From positions 62,001-126,000 of the forward strand of contig NZ_QJSH01000007.1 of assembly GCF_003426025.1 (NCBI RefSeq): a stretch of 64,000 nt of DNA, in the 5' to 3' direction. Source of the stretch: Paraliobacillus quinghaiensis (lineage in GTDB: Bacteria; Bacillota; Bacilli; Bacillales; Amphibacillaceae). Numbering within the stretch: position 1 is the stretch's first letter; each line of letters begins with the position of its first letter. Positions 43,126 through 52,492 of this stretch are shown here, piece after piece. The notes under the pieces are model-generated. The model searched no databases, had not been told where the DNA came from, and saw nothing but the letters and a program-made list of their open reading frames with translations. The position numbers and the translations under genes are program-made.

Positions 43126-45402
43126 ATGACGTGGAAACTAACAAAGAAAAATCTTGATAACCCAAGCTTGCTTGTAGATGAGAGTTTACTATCATTAGGA
43201 AATGGTTATCTTGGGGTTCGAGGTAATTTTGAAGAAGGATATAGCGATTCGTATCAATCAATTCGCGGGACTTATATTAATGCATTCCATGACGAAACAG
43301 AAATCACCTATGGAGAAAAATTACATGCATTTCCTGACACACAGCAAAAACTATTAAATATAATTGACGGTCAAACTGTTCATATATATTTAGATGATGA
43401 AAAGTTTAGTTTATTTGAAGGAGAAATTCTTCATTTTGAAAGACATCTGCATCTTGACTTAGGGTATGCTGAACGTATTGTTCATTGGAGATCACTTAGC
43501 GGAAAAGAAGCTAAGATACACTTTAAACGATTTACCTCCTTTGTGACAAGAGAACTTTTTGCAATCAATGTAAAAGTGGAACCAATAGCTAATATTAAAC
43601 AATTAAAGATTGTTTCATCTGTCAATGGAGATATATCAAATTTTGTTGATAAAAATGATCCACGTGTTGCTTCCGGACATGCAAAACGACTGGAAATACT
43701 CGATGTGAAAAAAGAAGATGCTTATAGCATGGTAAAAGATATCACTTATGCATCAGAATTAGAAGTTGCTTGCGTAACTACTACAAAAATAAAAGCTAGT
43801 AACTATACTTATGATAGTAATGTTACTAGTAGTAGCATAGTTGAAGAATATACAAGTGATGGAAACAATCCCGTTGAATTATCAAAATTCAATATATACA
43901 CGGATACGCTGAGACATGGTAAGGAACTTTTTGATGCTGCATTAACAGTTCATAAAAAAATAGAGAATATAACTTTTGATCAACATTTAGCTGTACAAAA
44001 AGAATACCTAGATAATTTTTGGTTTACCTCTGATATTGAGATTAAAGGTGACGAACAATTGCAGCAAGGGATTCGCTTTAATATATACCATCTCATGCAA
44101 TCTGTTGGGAAAGATTCAGTTAGTAATATAGCAGCAAAAGGTCTATCTGGTGAAGGTTATGAAGGGCATTATTTTTGGGATACAGAAATATATATGTTTC
44201 CTGTCTTCTTAATGACAAATCCAAGTTTAGCAAAAAAACTGCTCCTTCATCGCTACACATTGTTGGATAGTGCGAGACAAAGAGCCAAAGAAGTCGGCCA
44301 TACCCAGGGTGCTTTATTCCCATGGCGTACGATTACTGGCGGTGAAAGTTCAGCTTATTTTCCAGCTGGTACTGCTCAGTATCATATTAGCGCAGACATC
44401 GCTTATAGTTATATACAATACTATTTAGTTACAAAAGATGAAGCGTTTTTAAATAATTATATGGCAGAGGTTTTATTTGAGACTGCACGGTTATGGATCG
44501 ATACAGGTCATATGAAAAATGGTCAATTCAGAATAGACGATGTCACAGGACCTGATGAGTACACGTGTATTGTTAATAATAATTATTATACTAATGCAAT
44601 GGCTAAACATAATTTATTATGGGCAGCTAAGGTTTATCAAATTTTAAAAGAAAATTATTATGATAAATTAAAAGAATTGACTAGTAAGTTGAATCTTTCA
44701 GAAATAGAAGTAGATCAGTGGAAAGATGCTGGAGAAAAAATGTATCTACCTTATGATGAGGAACACCAAATCAATGCACAAGACGATAGTTTCCTATCCA
44801 AAAAGCGTTGGGATTTGGATAATACGCCAAAAGATAAATTTCCACTTTTATTAAACTATCATCCATTAACATTGTATCGCTATCAAGTGTGTAAACAAGC
44901 TGATACGGTTCTTGCCCATTTTCTATTAGAGGATATGCAAGATAGTGAAACAATTAAAAGATCCTATGATTACTATGAAAACATAACTACTCATGATTCT
45001 TCTTTATCATTTTGCGTTTTTAGTGTGATGGCTTCTAAATTAGGCTACGAACAGAAAGCATATGATTATTTCACTGAAACGGCGTGTTTAGACATAGATA
45101 ATCTTCATGGGAACACAAAAGATGGACTTCATATGGCAAATATGGGGGGGGCGTGGTTAGCCATTGTGTATGGATTTGCGGGGTTACGAGTGAAGGAAAG
45201 TGGTTTATCTTTATCACCATCTCTACCAGTGAAATGGGAGTCGTTAGTATTTAAATTACAGTATCATAATCGTCTTATACAAGTGAAAATGGAGAAAACA
45301 ATGGTTACGTACTTAGTTTTAGAAGGAGAAGGATTAACAATTTCCCATAACGGAGAATCAATTTATCTAGAAAGTGGAAAAGAAGTAGATACTAGATACT
45401 AA
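43126..45402 (+). CDS. Glycoside hydrolase family 65 phosphorylase
   Basis: A 758-residue disaccharide phosphorylase (maltose, trehalose, kojibiose or nigerose type) that splits an alpha-glucoside with phosphate to beta-glucose-1-phosphate and sugar. Layout: N-terminal beta-sandwich (WKLTKKNLDNPSLLVDESLLSLGNGYLGVRGNFEEG), helical linker, (alpha/alpha)6 barrel with GEGYEGHYFWDTEIYMFP and catalytic acid Glu in TGPDEYTC (about residue 478), short C-terminal beta domain. Specificity cannot be read. ATG 43126 follows AAGGGGAG. No sugar transporter or beta-phosphoglucomutase gene is adjacent; only the divergent AraC regulator is. Confidence 0.92.
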   Translation: MTWKLTKKNLDNPSLLVDESLLSLGNGYLGVRGNFEEGYSDSYQSIRGTYINAFHDETEITYGEKLHAFPDTQQKLLNIIDGQTVHIYLDDEKFSLFEGEILHFERHLHLDLGYAERIVHWRSLSGKEAKIHFKRFTSFVTRELFAINVKVEPIANIKQLKIVSSVNGDISNFVDKNDPRVASGHAKRLEILDVKKEDAYSMVKDITYASELEVACVTTTKIKASNYTYDSNVTSSSIVEEYTSDGNNPVELSKFNIYTDTLRHGKELFDAALTVHKKIENITFDQHLAVQKEYLDNFWFTSDIEIKGDEQLQQGIRFNIYHLMQSVGKDSVSNIAAKGLSGEGYEGHYFWDTEIYMFPVFLMTNPSLAKKLLLHRYTLLDSARQRAKEVGHTQGALFPWRTITGGESSAYFPAGTAQYHISADIAYSYIQYYLVTKDEAFLNNYMAEVLFETARLWIDTGHMKNGQFRIDDVTGPDEYTCIVNNNYYTNAMAKHNLLWAAKVYQILKENYYDKLKELTSKLNLSEIEVDQWKDAGEKMYLPYDEEHQINAQDDSFLSKKRWDLDNTPKDKFPLLLNYHPLTLYRYQVCKQADTVLAHFLLEDMQDSETIKRSYDYYENITTHDSSLSFCVFSVMASKLGYEQKAYDYFTETACLDIDNLHGNTKDGLHMANMGGAWLAIVYGFAGLRVKESGLSLSPSLPVKWESLVFKLQYHNRLIQVKMEKTMVTYLVLEGEGLTISHNGESIYLESGKEVDTRY

Positions 45403-45428
45403 TAAAGTATGTATATAGCGAAGATAAA

Positions 45429-45542
45429 TCAGCCTCTTCAGAGGAAGCAACTAGCTCACTGGAAGGTATTGCGAATGATTCAGATGATTTAGCTCGTTCA
45501 GCTGAAAAACTAAATGGTGTGGTAAGACAATATAAATTGTAA
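45429..45542 (+). pseudogene. 3' relic of a methyl-accepting chemotaxis protein
   Basis: Reads in frame [21 protein letters not shown] then [16 protein letters not shown] and a stop, nearly identical to the C termini of the two intact chemoreceptors at 46201 and 52577. Nothing of the upstream 560 codons remains; the GH65 stop is only 26 bp before it. The terminator that follows is also a copy of the one after the 46201 gene, so the relic came from that locus type. Confidence 0.92.
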
Positions 45543-45551
45543 GTAAACAAT

Positions 45552-45586
45552 AAAAACATTCCTTGTTCAAAGAGGGATGTTTTTTT
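45552..45586 (+). terminator. Terminator after the chemoreceptor relic
   Basis: AAAAACATTCCT (from 45552) pairs with AGGGATGTTTTT (to about 45585); a diverged copy of the terminator at 48019-48053. It now ends GH65 transcripts. Confidence 0.85.
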
Positions 45587-45780
45587 AATTGTTGCATAGG
45601 AAATTACAAAGTTTGAATACCCTTGTATATTTGTGATTATAAAATTAGCTCGGTTAAAGTATAGGTTCTAATGTGACAAAATTTAACATGTGAATGTATA
45701 GGCAATATAAACTATCTACATTACTAAACAAAGTAATTTGTTATAATTTGAATAAAGTTATATAAACTTGCAGAATTCAA

Positions 45781-45809
45781 TTGAGTTATTGGGCATTTTT
45801 AACTATAAT
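45781..45809 (+). promoter_or_regulatory. SigA promoter of chemoreceptor gene 1
   Basis: TTGAGT at 45781-45786, 17-bp spacer, TATAAT at 45804-45809; about 30 bp before the riboswitch aptamer. Confidence 0.75.
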
Positions 45810-45839
45810 AGATATATAGAAAGAAACGTTGTATATTCA

Positions 45840-45932
45840 CCTAAACGATAAAGGCAAACTTATTGAAAGATAGGGACGCAAAGCCATGGATCTAAGGTTA
45901 CTAAACTATGATCGCCTGGTTGCCAAAAGGAT
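45840..45932 (+). ncRNA. Cyclic-di-GMP-I (GEMM-I) riboswitch aptamer 1
   Basis: Has the conserved GEMM-I elements in order: GGCAAAC, a short stem closed by GAAA (ACTTATTGAAAGATAGG), GGGACGCAAAGCC, then CTAAGG and the second arm closing with GCCTGGTTGCC. It senses c-di-GMP and controls the chemoreceptor gene at 46201 through the terminator at 45983-46014. Confidence 0.92.
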
Positions 45933-45982
45933 TGGATATAAGAAAAAAGTCTGGGAATATGTATATAGACTATTTACTTACG

Positions 45983-46014
45983 AAGTCCACCACCTTATTT
46001 GGAGGGCTTTTTTT
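45983..46014 (+). terminator. Expression-platform terminator of riboswitch 1
   Basis: AAGTCCACCA (45983-45992) pairs imperfectly with TGGAGGGCTT (46000-46009), followed by T-run. It sits between aptamer and the chemoreceptor start, the usual place of a riboswitch attenuator. Confidence 0.75.
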
Positions 46015-46200
46015 ATTATAGAAAAGTTAATAGTGAATTCTAGATATACTAATATTAAGTACAGGTTTAAATACATATTGTATTTCTCAATATATTTAAT
46101 AGACTTAAACAGTCATATGTATCTTATAACAAAAAAATACCAATGAATGAAAAGGGTTACAGATTACGGATCAAATTAACACTATACTAGGAGGTTTAAT

Positions 46201-48006
46201 ATGCGAAAGCTAGGTTCTAAATTGAAGTTGAAAAAAGCGGAAAAACCAAAAATAACTAATAAGGAAAAAAAGAAAGTTAAGGCAAGAAAAGTTAAAGGTA
46301 ACGGCAATTTTGGATTAAAAAACGTTAAAATCGGTCAGAAATTCGGTATTATTTTTCTTTTTATTTTTCTTTTATTAGGTATTTCAACAGGAATTGTTGC
46401 AAATTCAATGAGCAATGCTAGTAGTGCTGTTGATACACTAGAACGTAGGGGAGACCTTGCAATCACGATAACAGAGATTAGTTCACAAGTACGAGGAAAA
46501 ACAATTATGGCAAACCAATACATTCAATTTGGTGGTAGCAACAATATACAAAAGTATTATACAGAGGTTGATGAAGTTAATCAATTATTCGAAGGTATTC
46601 GTGATCAATTAGATACAGATGAACAAATAAATATACTGAATGAAGTAGAAACACGTAATACAGAGATGGACCGAATATTTAAAGAAGAGATTACTGAGGC
46701 ATATAGTCAAGACAACAACAGTGATCTAAGATTTTTTAGTAATAACTTTAACAACTTAACCATAGAGACAATGGCATATTTTGATTTATTAGTGCAAAGT
46801 GTAAACGAAGAACGTCAAAGTGCACTTGATAATACGCATACAAGTCAGGATTCGGCAATGTCAACATTAGTAATATCAATGGTTGTTTCGATTGTAATTG
46901 GTATTATTATGATTTTATTAATTAGCAGAAATGTTTCTAAAAACCTTAATAAGGTTGTTGTGATGAGTGACGAAATTGCAGATGGTAATTTGTCTGTCGA
47001 ACCACTCTCTTATCAAAGTAAAGATGAAATAGGAAAATTAGCAAAGTCCATGAATACGATGCAAGATAATCTTAAACAAATTGTTCAGAATATTAGTGGT
47101 ACAGCAACAACAGTTGGAACACAAAGTGAGGAACTTTCACAAGCAGTTAATGAAGTAAGAGTTGGTTCTGAACAAATTGCTGCAACTATGGAAGAGTTGG
47201 CCTCCGGAACAGAAACGCAGGCTAATTATGCTGGTGATCTTTCGCAGTCAATGAAAGATTTTGTGACTCATATTACACAAGCTAATAAGAATGGTGAAGA
47301 AATTAACGGCTCTGCAGGACAAGTTTTATCTAAAACAGAGGAAGGTAACCAGTTAATGGCTACTTCTGTTAAGCAAATGGGAAGTATTGATGCGATTGTT
47401 AAGGAAGCTGTAGAAAAGGTTCGTGGTTTAGATGTTCAATCTGGAGAAATTTCAAAATTAGTTTCAGTGATTAAAGATATTGCAGATCAGACAAACTTAC
47501 TTGCTTTAAATGCAGCGATTGAAGCAGCACGAGCAGGTGAACATGGAAAAGGTTTTGCAGTTGTTGCAGATGAAGTTAGGAAACTAGCTGAACAAGTTGG
47601 GGCATCAGTTTCAGATATAACTTCTATTGTCACAAATATACAAACAGAATCAAATGCTGTTACAAATGCTTTAGAGGAAGGGTATCAAGAAGTAGAAGTT
47701 GGTACAAAACAAATTAAAGCAACTGATGCAACATTTATTGATATCAAAAATGCCGTAAATGATATGGCTGTAACAATTAAAACAGTTACCGATGGGCTTA
47801 CTAAGATGGCCACAGAAAGTGATAAAATGAATGCTTCTATTGAAGAAATTGCATCGATATCAGAAGAGTCGGCTGCGGGTGTTGAAGAAACATCAGCCTC
47901 TTCAGAGGAAGCAACAAGCTCACTGGAAGGTATCGCAAATGGTTCAGATGAATTAGCTCGTTCAGCTGAAAAACTAAATGACGTTGTAAGACAATTTAAA
48001 TTGTAA
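46201..48006 (+). CDS. Methyl-accepting chemotaxis protein 1, c-di-GMP riboswitch-controlled
   Basis: A 601-residue transmembrane chemoreceptor. An unusually basic cytoplasmic leader (about 1-46, rich in KK/RK) precedes TM1 (about 49-68), a 4-helix-bundle type extracellular domain (70-220), TM2 (about 222-242), HAMP (about 243-297) and the coiled-coil signalling domain with the hairpin tip [48 protein letters not shown] lies before ATG 46201. Ligand unknown. Its signalling half is almost base-for-base the same as that of the receptor at 52577. Confidence 0.93.
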   Translation: MRKLGSKLKLKKAEKPKITNKEKKKVKARKVKGNGNFGLKNVKIGQKFGIIFLFIFLLLGISTGIVANSMSNASSAVDTLERRGDLAITITEISSQVRGKTIMANQYIQFGGSNNIQKYYTEVDEVNQLFEGIRDQLDTDEQINILNEVETRNTEMDRIFKEEITEAYSQDNNSDLRFFSNNFNNLTIETMAYFDLLVQSVNEERQSALDNTHTSQDSAMSTLVISMVVSIVIGIIMILLISRNVSKNLNKVVVMSDEIADGNLSVEPLSYQSKDEIGKLAKSMNTMQDNLKQIVQNISGTATTVGTQSEELSQAVNEVRVGSEQIAATMEELASGTETQANYAGDLSQSMKDFVTHITQANKNGEEINGSAGQVLSKTEEGNQLMATSVKQMGSIDAIVKEAVEKVRGLDVQSGEISKLVSVIKDIADQTNLLALNAAIEAARAGEHGKGFAVVADEVRKLAEQVGASVSDITSIVTNIQTESNAVTNALEEGYQEVEVGTKQIKATDATFIDIKNAVNDMAVTIKTVTDGLTKMATESDKMNASIEEIASISEESAAGVEETSASSEEATSSLEGIANGSDELARSAEKLNDVVRQFKL

Positions 48007-48018
48007 TTAAACAATAAA

Positions 48019-48053
48019 AAAAACATTCCTTGTACAAAGAGGAATGTTTTTTT
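48019..48053 (+). terminator. Terminator of chemoreceptor gene 1
   Basis: AAAACATTCCT (48020-48030) pairs with AGGAATGTTTT (48040-48050), then T-run. Confidence 0.9.
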
Positions 48054-48163
48054 ATTGTTGCAGATTTGAATGCCTTGGATATTTGTGGTTATATAATTAA
48101 CTCCGTCCAGGTTTAACGCCCTGCGTTGTCAGATGACGCAACTTGCGCCCTGTAACTTTGTTC

Positions 48164-48604
48164 TTAGACAGTAACAAGTGGGCGAACGAGTCGTCGACTA
48201 AACTGTTTGGCTCGTGATAGATCTTCTTGTTGTGGCATTAATTCAACCTTTAAAGTCACTGCGAGATCAGTTTGCACATAAAGCATGTCGCGGAACAAGT
48301 CGACCGCTCCACAGTAATAAGGATAGAAGCTATCTCCTGTTCCAAATACGCCAGTCATGATATGTTTAACATCTTGTGTCTCAAAGGCTGTAAAGAGTTC
48401 TTCCATCTCAAGTGGAATTTCCCCATTATCCCAGGTATAGGTTCCTACTGCGAGGAAATCATAATCAGCTAATGTATTATAGTCAAACTCGTCAACTGTT
48501 ATCAAGTCTACCGAAATATCTTCAGCTACCATAACTTCGTAAATTTGTTCTGCTAAGACTTCAGTATTTCCAGTGATAGATGTATAGATAATAGCTGCTT
48601 TCAT
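48164..48604 (-). CDS. Flavodoxin
   Basis: A 146-residue FMN electron carrier: phosphate-binding loop SITGNTEVLAEQI, first FMN loop GTYTWDNGEIP and second loop GVFGTGDSFYPYYCGAVD. It differs from NrdI, being longer and with standard flavodoxin loops, and resembles YkuN/YkuP. It follows nrdB by 15 bp on the same strand, so it may supply electrons for activating or maintaining the reductase radical. GGAGGACAG precedes the ATG. Confidence 0.9.
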   Translation of the reverse strand: MKAAIIYTSITGNTEVLAEQIYEVMVAEDISVDLITVDEFDYNTLADYDFLAVGTYTWDNGEIPLEMEELFTAFETQDVKHIMTGVFGTGDSFYPYYCGAVDLFRDMLYVQTDLAVTLKVELMPQQEDLSRAKQFSRRLVRPLVTV

Positions 48605-48619
48605 GCCAACTGTCCTCCT

Positions 48620-49669
48620 TTACAATTCATCAAACCCATTTGAAGAAGAGACCTTTGTATAGGTACGTGATTTTTGTTCAAAGAAATCTGATTTGGTTTC
48701 GTTTAACATCTCGTCACTAAAAACATGAATCCATGACATTGGGTTTTCACGATCTGGATAATAATTATCCAATCCAATTTGGCGTAAGCGTTTGTTCGCT
48801 AAATATTCCACATAGGCGTGGAACTCGTCTAAATCGATTCCGTCAATATCTTTTAAAATATAATCTGCCCATTCTTTTTCTAGCTGAACAGCTTTATCTA
48901 TTGTGTGATAGGCGAACTGTATATTTTCATCTGTATTCAGTTCTGGGTTTTCAGTTAACAAAATTCGTACAAACTGAGAAACGAAATAAGCATGCTGCAT
49001 TTCATCCCGTTGAATGTAACTAATCATTGTACTTGTTTTTAACATTTTTTGTTGACGAGCCAAGTGATAAAAGAAAGCAAATCCGGCGTAAAAGTAGATT
49101 CCTTCCAAGTTAATCGAATTAATGGCTAATTCAAAAAGACGTTGTGGTGTTGGATTTTCATGAAATGCATCATAGCTTTCTAGAATAAGTTGGTTTCTTT
49201 TTTGTACAACCGGGTCATCTTTTGCTTGATTAAAACGTTCATTTTGTTCACGTAATGGCACGAGTGAACTTAAAATATACGAATAGGATTCATTATGCAC
49301 AGCTTCTTGTTGTGAGATTACAGCAAAAATAGCTTTAAAACTTGAGTCTGTAACATAATCCATCACATGTGTCATGCTAGGTGTTTGTAAGCTATCAAGT
49401 GATGCAAGTTGGGTGTTTATTCTTAGAAAAACGTCTTTTTCTGTTTCACTGAGGTGATCCCATTGTTTTATATCATCTTGCATATTGATTTCTTGTGCTT
49501 TCCAAAAGTTTGATAACAATGTTTGATATAAATCATACATTTGTGGATAAGCAATATCGTTCCAATTTAATAGGCCCGAAGACTGTCCATTAATTAATCC
49601 AGTTGATTTATTCGGATAGGTTGGATTTAATAGTTTTATTTTTGATAAAGGTTGATCGATTTGAGTCAA
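48620..49669 (-). CDS. nrdB: Class I ribonucleotide reductase beta subunit
   Basis: Holds the dinuclear metal site and tyrosyl radical used by NrdA. In 349 residues the ligand pattern is present: Asp in LASLDSLQ, Glu/His in QEAVHNESY, Glu in INLEGIYFYAGF and Glu/His in RDEMQHAYF. The radical tyrosine is retained at His+4 (HNESY). Start TTG 49669 with AGGAGG 7 nt before. It lies 78 bp after nrdA and 15 bp before a flavodoxin gene. Whether iron or manganese is used cannot be read. Confidence 0.93.
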   Translation of the reverse strand: MTQIDQPLSKIKLLNPTYPNKSTGLINGQSSGLLNWNDIAYPQMYDLYQTLLSNFWKAQEINMQDDIKQWDHLSETEKDVFLRINTQLASLDSLQTPSMTHVMDYVTDSSFKAIFAVISQQEAVHNESYSYILSSLVPLREQNERFNQAKDDPVVQKRNQLILESYDAFHENPTPQRLFELAINSINLEGIYFYAGFAFFYHLARQQKMLKTSTMISYIQRDEMQHAYFVSQFVRILLTENPELNTDENIQFAYHTIDKAVQLEKEWADYILKDIDGIDLDEFHAYVEYLANKRLRQIGLDNYYPDRENPMSWIHVFSDEMLNETKSDFFEQKSRTYTKVSSSNGFDEL

Positions 49670-49747
49670 CAGTTAGCCTCCTCTGAAATGATTCTTCTTA
49701 TGAAAAGTTAAGCAGTGAGTCAGTTAAGCTCACTGCAAGTAGTATTA

Positions 49748-52036
49748 TTAGCTATGACAAGCTTCGCATTCTTCGATTTGTGTTTGTGACGTACTTCTTA
49801 CATAATAAGTTGTTTTTAGACCGCTCTCCCATGCTGTTAGATGCATGTTTAATAAGTCTTTTGCTTTGATATCATGACGAACATAAAGGTTAAAGCTAAT
49901 GCCCTGGTCAACATGTCGTTGCCTTTTAGCGTTTTGCTTTATGCTCCATGTTTGGTCTAACTCATGACGCGCCCTACGATAATAGTTATATGTTATATGG
50001 TCTAAGTCAGGTGCGGTTACTTTGAATTTAAAGTTTTTCTTTTCTTCGGCAAACTCAACGGCATAAAGCGGATCAATTCCGTCAGTAGAACCACCAATTT
50101 TTGCTGTGGAAGAATTCGGTGCAACCGCCATTAGCCAGCCATTTCTGATCCCAGATGTTGCTACATCTTCCTTTAGTGATTGCCAGCGTTCACTGTCATA
50201 ACCACGGCGATCAAAGTAACGTCCAGTTTCCCATTCGGATCCTGCGAATTCACTATAAGCACCTTTTTCAGCTGCAAGTTCCATTGAAGCCTTAATTGTG
50301 TAGTAAGCAATATCTTCATAAATTTTATCTGCATAGGTAACAGCCTCTTCAGATTCCCAATGGATACTTTCTAATGCAAGTAAATGGTGCCACCCGAATG
50401 TACCGAGGCCAACTGCCCTATACTTTTTATTCGTTACTTCCGCTTGCCCAACGCTTATCGTATTCAAGTCTATGACATTATCAAGCATTCTTACTTGCAC
50501 GCGAATTAATCGTTCCAATACTTCTTTACGTACAGCATTTGGTAGATTAACAGAAGATAAGTTACAAACAACAAAATCGCCAGGCTTACGAACAATGACA
50601 ATATTGCCATCATCATCTTGGTACTCACGAACAATTGTAGTAGGTGACATATTTTGCGCAATTTCTGTACATAAGTTACTGCAATAAATCGATGTTTGCC
50701 CAATCCCACGACCATGTTTGTTCGGGTTTTGACGATTTACTTCATCACGGTAGAACATGTATGGTGTACCTGTTTCTAATTGAGCAACCATGATTCGTGC
50801 CATAATGTCCATTGCGCGGTATGTTTTTCTAGGTAATAACGGGTGATTGACTGCTTCTTTATATTTTTCGGTAAAATACCTTTTATCTATTTCATCGTAA
50901 AAATCTTCTAATCCAAGTGAATTACCCAAATCGTCCTTCCAGCCCATCATTTGTTTCACTTGATGTGGACAAAAGGTATGCCATTGTCCAACACTTTTAC
51001 CAGATTCATCTTTTACTTGTAACTGTTCCATAAATAAATCAGGAATGGAAACCCCAGTGAAGATATCATGTGCTTTACGACGTTCATCACCATTATTCGT
51101 TTTTAAATCTAAAAATCCATTCATAATATCCTTGTGGAAAACATCTAAGTATATTGCTACTGCTCCTTGTCGTTGTCCTAGTTGATCAACACTCACAGCG
51201 GTATCATTTAGAAGACGAATCCATGGTACAACACCAGAAGAATTACCCTTAAACTTTTTAATATCTGAACCTAGTGCACGAACTTTCCCGTAATAGATTC
51301 CAATTCCTCCACCATCTTTACTTAAACGCGCAATATCCCAGTTATTCAAGTAGATGCCATCAAGCGAATCATCAACAGTATCGATGAAGCAGGATGAAAG
51401 CTGTCCATAACTTTTCCCTGCGTTAGAAAGAGTGGGGGTTGCGACTGTCATATATAGATTGCTGAGTGCCCAATATGCTTCTTTAATAAGGTCTATACGT
51501 TTTTCAGGAGCCTCATTTTGCATTAAAGTCATTGCGATAACCATAAATCTTTCTTGTGGTAATTCATATAGGTTACGGTCATGATCACGTGCTAGATAAC
51601 GGTCAACCAGTAGGAATAATCCAATATAATTAAATAGTTTGTCTCTCTCTGGCTGAATTTCTTCTTGTAATTGGTTTATATCTTCTTTTGTGTACTTGTT
51701 TAATAGATTCGAATCATAGATTCCTTTTGTTGTTAAAGTAGAGATAAGGTTGTACAAATCTCCATATTGCTTTGTTTGATCATACTCTCGATTTGATGCT
51801 GTTTCTTGATAGATTTGCTCCAAATAGAAATGTGCAGCAACATATGTCCAGTTTGGTTGATCCATTGAAATTCGGTTTAATGCATAAAATAGTGCTTCTT
51901 GGTTTGGATCTTTCTCTGAATTAGCAATAGTAATAATTTGCTGTTTTATGTCACTTACATCCATCCCGTATTTTTCATTTGCTTGTTCCAATCCATCAAT
52001 CACGGATTGCGTGACACTTTTCATATCAGTTTTCAT
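49748..52036 (-). CDS. nrdA: Class I ribonucleotide reductase alpha subunit
   Basis: Reduces ribonucleoside diphosphates to deoxy forms. In 762 residues: an N-terminal region not clearly an ATP cone, active-site segments QLSSCFIDTVDDS and VCNLSSVNLPNAV, the NxCxE-type segment SNLCTEIAQ, and the C-terminal redox cysteines ECEACHS. ATG 52036 follows AGGAGGTT; the frame continues upstream to 52090 without a ribosome site. Two NrdR-type boxes 31 bp apart precede it, so transcription is probably repressed by NrdR when dATP is plentiful. Confidence 0.94.
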   Translation of the reverse strand: MKTDMKSVTQSVIDGLEQANEKYGMDVSDIKQQIITIANSEKDPNQEALFYALNRISMDQPNWTYVAAHFYLEQIYQETASNREYDQTKQYGDLYNLISTLTTKGIYDSNLLNKYTKEDINQLQEEIQPERDKLFNYIGLFLLVDRYLARDHDRNLYELPQERFMVIAMTLMQNEAPEKRIDLIKEAYWALSNLYMTVATPTLSNAGKSYGQLSSCFIDTVDDSLDGIYLNNWDIARLSKDGGGIGIYYGKVRALGSDIKKFKGNSSGVVPWIRLLNDTAVSVDQLGQRQGAVAIYLDVFHKDIMNGFLDLKTNNGDERRKAHDIFTGVSIPDLFMEQLQVKDESGKSVGQWHTFCPHQVKQMMGWKDDLGNSLGLEDFYDEIDKRYFTEKYKEAVNHPLLPRKTYRAMDIMARIMVAQLETGTPYMFYRDEVNRQNPNKHGRGIGQTSIYCSNLCTEIAQNMSPTTIVREYQDDDGNIVIVRKPGDFVVCNLSSVNLPNAVRKEVLERLIRVQVRMLDNVIDLNTISVGQAEVTNKKYRAVGLGTFGWHHLLALESIHWESEEAVTYADKIYEDIAYYTIKASMELAAEKGAYSEFAGSEWETGRYFDRRGYDSERWQSLKEDVATSGIRNGWLMAVAPNSSTAKIGGSTDGIDPLYAVEFAEEKKNFKFKVTAPDLDHITYNYYRRARHELDQTWSIKQNAKRQRHVDQGISFNLYVRHDIKAKDLLNMHLTAWESGLKTTYYVRSTSQTQIEECEACHS

Positions 52037-52107
52037 GTATGAACCTCCTGTATAAATAGTAAAACCGCTCGTATAGCGGATAGAAATCAATTAATATGTA
52101 GTTTTTT

Positions 52108-52121
52108 CACAATATATTGTG
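52108..52121. promoter_or_regulatory. NrdR box 1
   Basis: CACAATATATTGTG is a perfect palindrome matching the NrdR consensus ACACWATATATWGTGT core, 72 bp upstream of nrdA. Confidence 0.85.
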
Positions 52122-52138
52122 AGTGTTATGGATTTAAA

Positions 52139-52152
52139 ATCTATATATAGTA
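52139..52152. promoter_or_regulatory. NrdR box 2
   Basis: Core CTATATATAG at 52141-52150 matches the NrdR consensus centre. Its centre is 31 bp from that of box 1, three helical turns, the typical paired arrangement. Confidence 0.82.
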
Positions 52153-52281
52153 TATTAACGTAATCATAACAGTTTAGCAATGATATATTCATAACTTTTC
52201 TGTTTAAAAAGTTATGAATATAAAGGGGTGTTAAAATATAATTGCTCATTAAAATATATTGTCAGATTCCTTAGAATTATG

Positions 52282-52311
52282 TTGAGTTTTAAGGGGGGCC
52301 TAACTTATAAT
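52282..52311 (+). promoter_or_regulatory. SigA promoter of chemoreceptor gene 2
   Basis: TTGAGT at 52282-52287, 18-bp spacer, TATAAT at 52306-52311. The -35 is identical to that of chemoreceptor gene 1. Confidence 0.72.
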
Positions 52312-52343
52312 GATAATATACATACATAAAGTTTAAAGTGTAG

Positions 52344-52440
52344 CTATCTATACGATAATGGCAAACTTATTGAAAGATAAGGACGCAACGCCCCGGTCTA
52401 AGGTTAATAAACTATGATTGCAGGGTTACCGAAGATGGTA
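52344..52440 (+). ncRNA. Cyclic-di-GMP-I (GEMM-I) riboswitch aptamer 2
   Basis: Same elements as aptamer 1: GGCAAACTTATTGAAAGATAA, GGACGCAACGCC, CTAAGG and GCAGGGTTACC. Differs at several paired positions with compensation-like changes, supporting a conserved RNA. Controls the chemoreceptor at 52577. Confidence 0.92.
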
Positions 52441-52492
52441 GGATATAAGGAAAAGTCTATTCGATATGCAATATCTAATAGACTACTTACTT

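Noticed and set aside
45886-46146. 86-codon reading frame starting at an ATG inside the riboswitch aptamer
   Set aside because: It runs through conserved riboswitch bases and the attenuator, has no ribosome site and looks like random AT-rich translation.
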